From: Steromphala cineraria | Lineage: Eukaryota > Mollusca > Gastropoda > Trochida > Trochidae | Assembly: GCA_916613615.1 (NCBI GenBank) | Contig: OU744735.1 | Span: forward strand, 43,986,468 to 44,050,467 | Length of the DNA: 64,000 nt | Reading direction: 5' to 3' | Shown: positions 58,530-64,000 of the stretch, one piece after another | Layout of the letters: each line of letters starts with the position of its first letter | How positions within the stretch are numbered: the first letter of the stretch is position 1 | The notes under the pieces: model-generated | Told to the model about the DNA's origin: nothing | Seen by the model: the letters and a program-made list of their open reading frames with translations, nothing else | Databases searched by the model: none | Program-made: the position numbers and the translations under genes

Positions 58530-59269
58530 TGTTATGGATAAATCTAGTAAAAGTAATGAAAAATGACAAACAAGTGTTTGGTTATGGTAATATAATAAGA
58601 GGGGCAATCATAATGTCTGGAAAAACAAGAAACCTGAAGCAAAGATGTCATTGCGTAATTGGTTTAGTGGAGGATTGAGGAGAGTCCCGGAAAATGGATA
58701 CTTGTGACCAGTACAAAGCGATTAAGGGGTAAGGTTAGAATTCTCCGAGGGAGACAGGTTTAATATTAATAAGAAGAAGGGTAGAGAGTAGAGGTTGAAG
58801 GCTAAAAGTTAAGGGTTGGCAAAACCAGAGCGATTGGCTAAAAGTGAGACCCACCCCAAAGAATGAGTGACAGTTGAGTACAACAAAAAGAAGCTGCACA
58901 GTAGTTTCAGAGAGTTAGTCCAGGAGTTCTCAGAAGTACCAACTGCCTGCTTAACCCTTGACAGGCGTCTTCGGCGGGGCCGGAGCGGCTTCTTAGAGGG
59001 AACCGTATGGGTATCGTATAGCATGCTTTTCGGCAGTATGAAGTTAGGTAGGGAATAAGGAATAAGAATATTAGATTTAAGTAAGCAATCAGGGGTTAAG
59101 TTAAGCAGATTTAATCAAGAGGTCAGAGGGTTAATGTATTGATGTATGATGATTGTGTAATTTGCTTTACATGTATTTGTAATAAAAGGTAGAAACATTG
59201 TATGAGTTTTTCATGATAGAATTAGTTAAAACCACATCCCAAAATATAGCGACACAAGTAAATATGACA
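58530..59269 (+). repeat. Candidate 5' LTR (740 bp)
   Basis: It begins TGTTATGG after a polypurine-like AGTAGGGGG and ends TATGACA before TGGGGAGATGCGGG, where TGG could start a tRNA primer-binding site. An AATAAA lies at 59181-59186, ~85 bp before the proposed end. TG...CA termini and the polyA signal fit an LTR, but the second LTR is outside the window, so the limits are provisional. An alternative end is just before TGGCGTACAGGAGCC at 59920. Confidence 0.4.
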
Positions 59270-60321
59270 TGGGGAGATGCGGGTTTTCTCAAACTATTTA
59301 GCTTTGAGATAGATTCATAGAACTAAAATAGCGGGGAATTTTTCATTTTGTTTCTGGGGGTATTGTCAATGAACGGGCAGTCGGTATTGTTTATCGATCG
59401 GTCTGAGGCAGTTTGGTAGACAGGTTAGGTAATGTTGTGAGGCGAGCAGACCGTCGCGGATCGATAATACTAGTAAAGCTTCCCTGTGAAGCGGGATCTT
59501 TTTGGAGAAAGGGTTGGTTACGATTTGTTACTTAAATGAATTATTGGAAAAAGGTAAGTGTTAACAATGTTATATATTGCTATAAGAAGGGTTATTAATG
59601 TTTTTGCCTACATGGTATGATGGTTTTAAAATTTTATATGTATTAGTTATATAGTGTTATAAAACAGGTACGTGAAACTTTAATTGGTTCAGGCAAGGAT
59701 ATATTTATGATATTTTATGGATGAAATATATTTTATGTAAGAATATTTATGGTTGGAATAATTATGAATGCGATTTGCTGGATTATTTTATGGGACTATA
59801 GTTTAGTCATTGGGGTTTTTGATAGCGGAAAGGAATTGGGGGTATTCGGTTGGTAACATAATATAAATATTTTGTGTGTCTCGCACCAGTGTGAGGTGGA
59901 GCTTTAAAAATTTGGCGTACAGGAGCCGTTAAAGTCTTGGTCAGGTTTACTGAGCAGGGTGGCAATTCCAAACTCTAATTTTGTTATTGCTTAGGAAATA
60001 ATTTTATGGGGTCTTTAAAAAAAAATTGATTTGATGGTGAACGGGATATTTGGTAGGAGCGGGCAAGGTACACGTTATATATAAGTTGGCCTTGTTAACT
60101 GTGATCCCGTTATTCTGGAAAGGGGTGTAAACACGAAGGTATGTTAAGTCATATTTTATAGATGTATAAGAGTGGTTGGAAAATAATTTAGATTGCTACG
60201 AGGGTCAATTACGAAGTTAGGAAGGTTTTTCAAGGGTGTCGTTTGTAATATTTAATTATAATTAGATTTTTATTATTAGTTCACTATCACGCGGGTTATG
60301 TGGAGATAATAGATAAAAATA

Positions 60322-60543
60322 ATGCCGGGCTTGCCACAAAGTAATAATTTTGAAGCTATAAGGGCTGAAATTCTATTGCAATTAGAGTGGTTACTACAGG
60401 AATTGCCCCGTAAACTTAATTTATTGAACCAGGCTGAATTTGCTTTGTATCAAGCACTTCATAATTTAGCGAATATGCGACAAACATTAGAAAGGACTCA
60501 TATTGTTGAATTAACAGTAGCGGATATGGAACATGTGGATTAG
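60322..60543 (+). CDS. Small leader ORF of the Gypsy-like element (73 residues)
   Basis: An ATG frame with amphipathic, helix-forming composition (EAIRAEILLQLEWLLQEL, LANMRQTLERTH). Its stop overlaps by one base the open frame that follows. I do not recognise it. It could be a separate short protein or the N-terminal part of gag, cut off by a frame change. Confidence 0.4.
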   Translation: MPGLPQSNNFEAIRAEILLQLEWLLQELPRKLNLLNQAEFALYQALHNLANMRQTLERTHIVELTVADMEHVD

Positions 60544-60575
60544 TGTTTCAGTTAATATGGTGTTTTCTTTATGAT

Positions 60576-60827
60576 ATGAATAACGGACCAGCTAAGCGTA
60601 CAAGATCCAAAGCGTCTGGTGATAATACGGGGGAAGTCAAGCAGGGTACTATATTTCGAAAATCATTTAACTATCCGATTTCACCGGATGACAGTTTTGA
60701 AGAAGTTAGATTTTTCAACGGGCCAAGTCCTACGGGGGTAGATATAGAGAATTTCACACCCAAAAGTGAAACGTTAAAAAGACAAATGCAAGAGGGGTTT
60801 CATTACGAATTGAGAATGAGTCTTTAA
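60576..60827 (+). CDS. Second leader ORF (83 residues), possible N-terminus of gag
   Basis: It starts MNNGPAKRTRSKASGDN, a basic N-terminus. Its end overlaps the open part of the gag frame (open from 60770) by 58 nt and lies one base off. Because the long gag frame has no ATG near its beginning, gag may be entered by a frameshift within 60770-60827, or the copy may carry an indel here. Confidence 0.45.
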   Translation: MNNGPAKRTRSKASGDNTGEVKQGTIFRKSFNYPISPDDSFEEVRFFNGPSPTGVDIENFTPKSETLKRQMQEGFHYELRMSL

Positions 60828-60841
60828 TAGACAAGACTAGT

Positions 60842-62470
60842 TTGGGGGCAGGCGTAGACGGGAGCGTGAAAACTGTGTTAAAATTTGAGGACGAGACAAG
60901 TGCTTTGGCGGAGTGGATATTAATTGATATTGGTCAGGCGAGTTTGGAAGATAGAAAGGATAGGTTAGAGGTTATTCAACAAGATATTCAAAGAGATACA
61001 GACGAGTCAGCTAAGGTCAGAGAGGAATTAGAGGGTAACGCTGTTATTACGCAGGAGGCTGAGAGAATAGCGTCAAATGTACAGTTTGATTTAGACGGGG
61101 AACAGATTGATTTAGTGAACGACCAATTTGGTTTTGAGGCGGGCCAGATACATGTAGGGGATGCTCATATTGTAGCCAATCGGGGAGAAGGACAGGAAAT
61201 AGATACGGATAGGCATTTAAGTGATACAGGAGGTGATTTGAGAAGCGAAGTTATTAGTATAGCAGGAGGGGACGAGTTACTCGGTGAGGTAAATTGTAAG
61301 GAAACAGTGAATGAAAAGTTAAAGGGATCAGGTTCAGAGGAAGATTTATTGGTATTCTTAGAAGAGCAGGGCCTACCAGAGGCTAAAGAAGCTCTGGGTA
61401 TTGAGGAGTCGGTGGTTATTCAGGTCGATAGTGTATTGCAGGGGATTGAGGATAGAGAGTTGTCTTTTGAGTCCCCATACGTAAATATTACGGATACCTC
61501 ATTTGATATAATGGGAGATAATAGTATTCATCCTGAAGTTTTTGATGGTACAGACCATTCGGTAGCTCAAGAGTTTTTGGCCCGATTTAATCATTATGCT
61601 GATTTTAAAGGATGGTCTGAGACTCAGAAAATTAAAGCGTTTCCTTTATTTTTGCGCAAGAGTGCGTACTTATGGGTTCAACATGTAGAACTCGAAACGA
61701 ACGATGATTTTGAAATTTTAGAAATAAAATTTAAAGAAAGGTTTTGCCATGCTGTACCAAAGTGGACAATGGTTAAAGATTTTCAATCTCGCCGACAGAA
61801 ACCAGGTGAGAGTCTCGATCAATATTTAGCTGAACTGACAAGGTTGGCGACAGTGTTAGGAAAAACTGAAAGTGACATTTTAGATTCTTTTGTGAGCGGC
61901 CTACCTGCACACGTTAGAGCGCTGGTTATAATTCAAAAGCCTGAGACTCTTGCTGCGGCTGTGGAAGTTGCCAGATTGGCACAAAGCATTGCAGAGGAGG
62001 ATACCAGAAGTATAGTGCAGGGTTGTTTCGAAAGGTTAGAAAATGTATGCGAGAGAATGGAGAAGCAACAAAATGCAGGATTAAACTGTGAGTTTCAGGT
62101 ACCCCCCGTAGCAGCATTTGAATGGAGACAGCAGGCACCGGATCCAGGTCGCTGGCAAGGTAGACCACCAAGACAGATGGAACGGAGACAGTCGAGGGGA
62201 CAGAGTGTAACCGGTGTTGGACCAAGGAGGGAGACTTCGGCCCACAGAGTACGATGGTCTTACCCCTCCAGTGACAAGACGCACGCACAGGGACAAGTCG
62301 TTACCCGCTCGGGGGGAAGCGCTGAGAGGACCTGTTTCAAGTGTGGCGGTAAGTTCTCTGAGTCACATATTGAAAGGTGTCCAGCTCGAGGAGCTGAATG
62401 CTTTAATTGTGGCCGCCTTGGGCATTTTCGGCGTGTTTGCAGAGCGCCAATTCAGATGAGTAATAGATGA
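60842..62470 (+). CDS. Gag polyprotein of the Gypsy-like element
   Basis: A 542-residue frame (open from 60770; the TTG at 60842 is nominal since no ATG is near). Residues ~1-230 are acidic. Residues ~233-395 form a Retrotrans_gag-type core (VFDGTDHSVAQEFLARF, AYLWVQHVE, SLDQYLAELTRLA, FVSGLPAHVRALV). Then comes an Arg/Gln-rich stretch and two cysteine motifs: CFKCGGKFSESHIERC (spacing unusual) and CFNCGRLGHFRRVC, a canonical CX2CX4HX4C zinc knuckle for RNA binding. The frame stops at UGA 62468-62470, followed by CUA and the pol frame in the same register. Confidence 0.85.
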   Translation: MGAGVDGSVKTVLKFEDETSALAEWILIDIGQASLEDRKDRLEVIQQDIQRDTDESAKVREELEGNAVITQEAERIASNVQFDLDGEQIDLVNDQFGFEAGQIHVGDAHIVANRGEGQEIDTDRHLSDTGGDLRSEVISIAGGDELLGEVNCKETVNEKLKGSGSEEDLLVFLEEQGLPEAKEALGIEESVVIQVDSVLQGIEDRELSFESPYVNITDTSFDIMGDNSIHPEVFDGTDHSVAQEFLARFNHYADFKGWSETQKIKAFPLFLRKSAYLWVQHVELETNDDFEILEIKFKERFCHAVPKWTMVKDFQSRRQKPGESLDQYLAELTRLATVLGKTESDILDSFVSGLPAHVRALVIIQKPETLAAAVEVARLAQSIAEEDTRSIVQGCFERLENVCERMEKQQNAGLNCEFQVPPVAAFEWRQQAPDPGRWQGRPPRQMERRQSRGQSVTGVGPRRETSAHRVRWSYPSSDKTHAQGQVVTRSGGSAERTCFKCGGKFSESHIERCPARGAECFNCGRLGHFRRVCRAPIQMSNR

Positions 62471-64000
62471 CTAAGGGTACAAGGCCTAAGGGCAGGCAGG
62501 TTTTCTAGGCAAAGTGAGCGGCGCAGAGTTATGGGACATTTCTGTCATAATTGTGGAGAACCATGGGCCTATAACACTAATAGAAGTTGGGTGTCTAGAG
62601 ATGACAGGCATTATTATTCAGGTGATACACGAGGGGGCTATGGTAATAAATGTATAGAGTCCGGCCGACCTGGCGTCCGTCCTCTTAATTATGCCAGACA
62701 GGATAGATTTACTCCAGGCAAGGGGAGAATTTTTTCTGGGGTAACAGAGGCAGACTCAATAATGAAAATTGGACTTCGCTTAAATAATTGTTTTGCGGAA
62801 TCCATTGTTGACACGGGGGCGTGCCTATCTGTGCTCACAGAGGGTATTTTGAGAGACACAGGGTTATGGCGCGAGGAGAATCTCCAGCCGCCAGATGTTC
62901 AGAATTTCAGAGGTATTAACGAGGACGTGTTTCCGGTACTTGGTCAAATGAAGGTTAAATTTGAGTTAGGAGGTCGTTTTTATGAACATTCATTTTATGT
63001 TGTCAAAAGGTTAATATTTCCAATGTTCTTAGGGTTGGATTTCTTGAAGAAACATCAGGTAGTAATAGACTTCAGTAATGGTACAATAGAAATACCGGGT
63101 GAATTACCTTCTCAACCATTGTGTAGTGTTGATAGTAAGGAGACAGTGAATGGGGGTGTAGAGTCAGATAATCGTTGTGAGATACCGGTTAGAGTAATGA
63201 AACGTACCATTGTTCCAGCTCATTCGGAAATGACAATAAGGGTTTATATACCTTGTTTTACTGAAACCGATGACATATTGTGTGAGCCACTTCAGTGCGC
63301 AAGCGAGGAGTTATGTGTTTTGGGAGCGCGGTGTGTAGCTTCGGCTCCAAGAGGGTTGACATCTTATAGGGTATTGAATCCTCATGCTCAGGATATTGCT
63401 TTAGAGAGGGGTCAACAGATTGCCTCGTGTTGTCATATAAGTAACGATCAGATTAGACAGTTGGAAGAGAAAGGGGATCAAAAAGACCGGACAGAGAATA
63501 CTCAGTTGTCTGCGGAGGAGGTAGATAGTCTGATATTAGAGCTTGGACTGAAATTTGATGACGAGAATTTGAGCGAGGTTCAGAAGTCAATGTTAAAGCG
63601 GTTAATAGCAGAGAATAGGGATTGCTTTGCGACATCTTTATCAGAGTTGGGGAGGTGTGACTTGTTAGCACATGACATAGATGTGGGGGACGCAAAACCA
63701 GTGAGGCAAAGGTTTTATAGAGTTAATCCGGAGGCGAGAAAAGAAATTAACAGGCAAGTGGGGGAGCTCGTTAGGTTAGGAATATGTGAGCCACATTATG
63801 GAAGTGAGTGGGCCTCTCCAGTTATCTTAGTTAAAAAGAAGAGATTGCAAGGTAAACCCCAAGAATATCGACTGGCAGTAGACATGAGAGTGGTAAATAG
63901 TGCGACTAAAGTTAAAGAGATATCACCATTGTTGAGAATAGATGATGTCATTGATTGTTTGGGGGAGAAAAAGAGTCAATATTTTTCCACTATCGATTTG
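62471..64000 (+). CDS. Pol polyprotein (protease, start of reverse transcriptase), cut by window edge
   Basis: The frame continues without a stop for 510 codons after the gag UGA to the last base; the first ATG is at 62531. A short cysteine motif (HFCHNCGE) comes first. Aspartic protease motif IVDTGACLSVL has its catalytic Asp at 62810-62812, and the paired FLGLDFLKKHQVVIDF strand follows. After a linker, the start of reverse transcriptase is recognisable (PVRQRFYRV, WASPVILVKKK, YRLAVDMRVVN, YFSTIDL). Expression is probably as a Gag-Pol fusion through readthrough of UGA-CUA. Confidence 0.85.

Larger units (their letters stand above)
58530..64000 (+). mobile_element. Ty3/Gypsy-like LTR retrotransposon, right part beyond the window
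   Basis: Order: candidate 5' LTR, leader with two small ORFs, gag with Retrotrans_gag-type core and zinc knuckle, retroviral-type protease and start of reverse transcriptase. The gag-PR-RT order and the RT-proximal sequence fit Ty3/Gypsy rather than BEL/Pao or Copia. The pol frame is intact to the last base, so the copy may be young. RNase H, integrase and the 3' LTR must lie beyond 64000. Confidence 0.85.

Noticed and set aside
61926..62296. Minus-strand frames of 120 and 71 codons
   Set aside because: They are shadows of the gag frame on the opposite strand.
63453..63695. Minus-strand frame of 80 codons
   Set aside because: It lies opposite the intact pol frame and has no features of its own.

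Overview
The window looks like nuclear DNA of a marine invertebrate, most likely a mollusc (probably a bivalve). It has AT-rich intergenic DNA, small GT-AG exons in long introns, many short inverted-repeat (MITE) elements, tRNA-derived SINEs, minisatellites, LINE fragments and a Ty3/Gypsy retroelement. The species call is an inference from repeat style and gene content.

Three spliced genes can be assembled. (1) A plus-strand gene at 4542-19485 has 19 coding exons joining in frame to 872 codons. It encodes a signal peptide, four consecutive cysteine-rich modules each built from four exons, Pro/Thr-rich linkers after modules 1-3, and a C-terminal Ly6/uPAR-like (three-finger) domain. (2) A minus-strand gene at 22553 to about 36730 encodes a FAM234A/B-type single-pass membrane protein with extracellular FG-GAP (DxDGDG) propeller repeats. 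(3) A minus-strand gene at 43948-52974 has 7 coding exons (277 codons plus stop) and is a compact paralogue of gene 1: signal peptide, one four-exon module, Ly6/uPAR-like domain. Its module exons have exactly the lengths of the module-4 exons of gene 1. Genes 1 and 3 therefore form an inverted paralogous pair around the FAM234-like gene. I recognise the Ly6/uPAR-like domain but not the repeated four-exon module.

Repeat layout. 0-4.4 kb: diverged tandem repeats, a TTAA MITE and a pentanucleotide microsatellite. Gene 1 introns: four more TTAA MITEs, a SINE tail beside an exon donor, inverted-repeat elements and a partial exon duplication. 19.5-21.3 kb: a TA-flanked MITE and a composite inverted-repeat element. 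39.5-41.7 kb: two arrays of one 24-bp minisatellite separated by two tRNA-like sequences. 44.2-47.2 kb: about 140 copies of a 21-bp repeat filling the last intron of gene 3. These arrays stay open in several frames only because their periods are multiples of three. 53-58.3 kb: tandem repeats 5' of gene 3, a sixth MITE, a complete-looking SINE, a second copy of another MITE, and a 5'-truncated LINE fragment with a 14-bp target-site duplication.

58.5 kb to the window end: a Ty3/Gypsy-like element with a candidate 740-bp LTR, a leader with two small ORFs, a gag ORF with a zinc knuckle, and a pol ORF (protease DTG, start of reverse transcriptase) that runs off the edge. Gag and pol share one frame and are separated by a single UGA followed by CUA, which suggests stop-codon readthrough.
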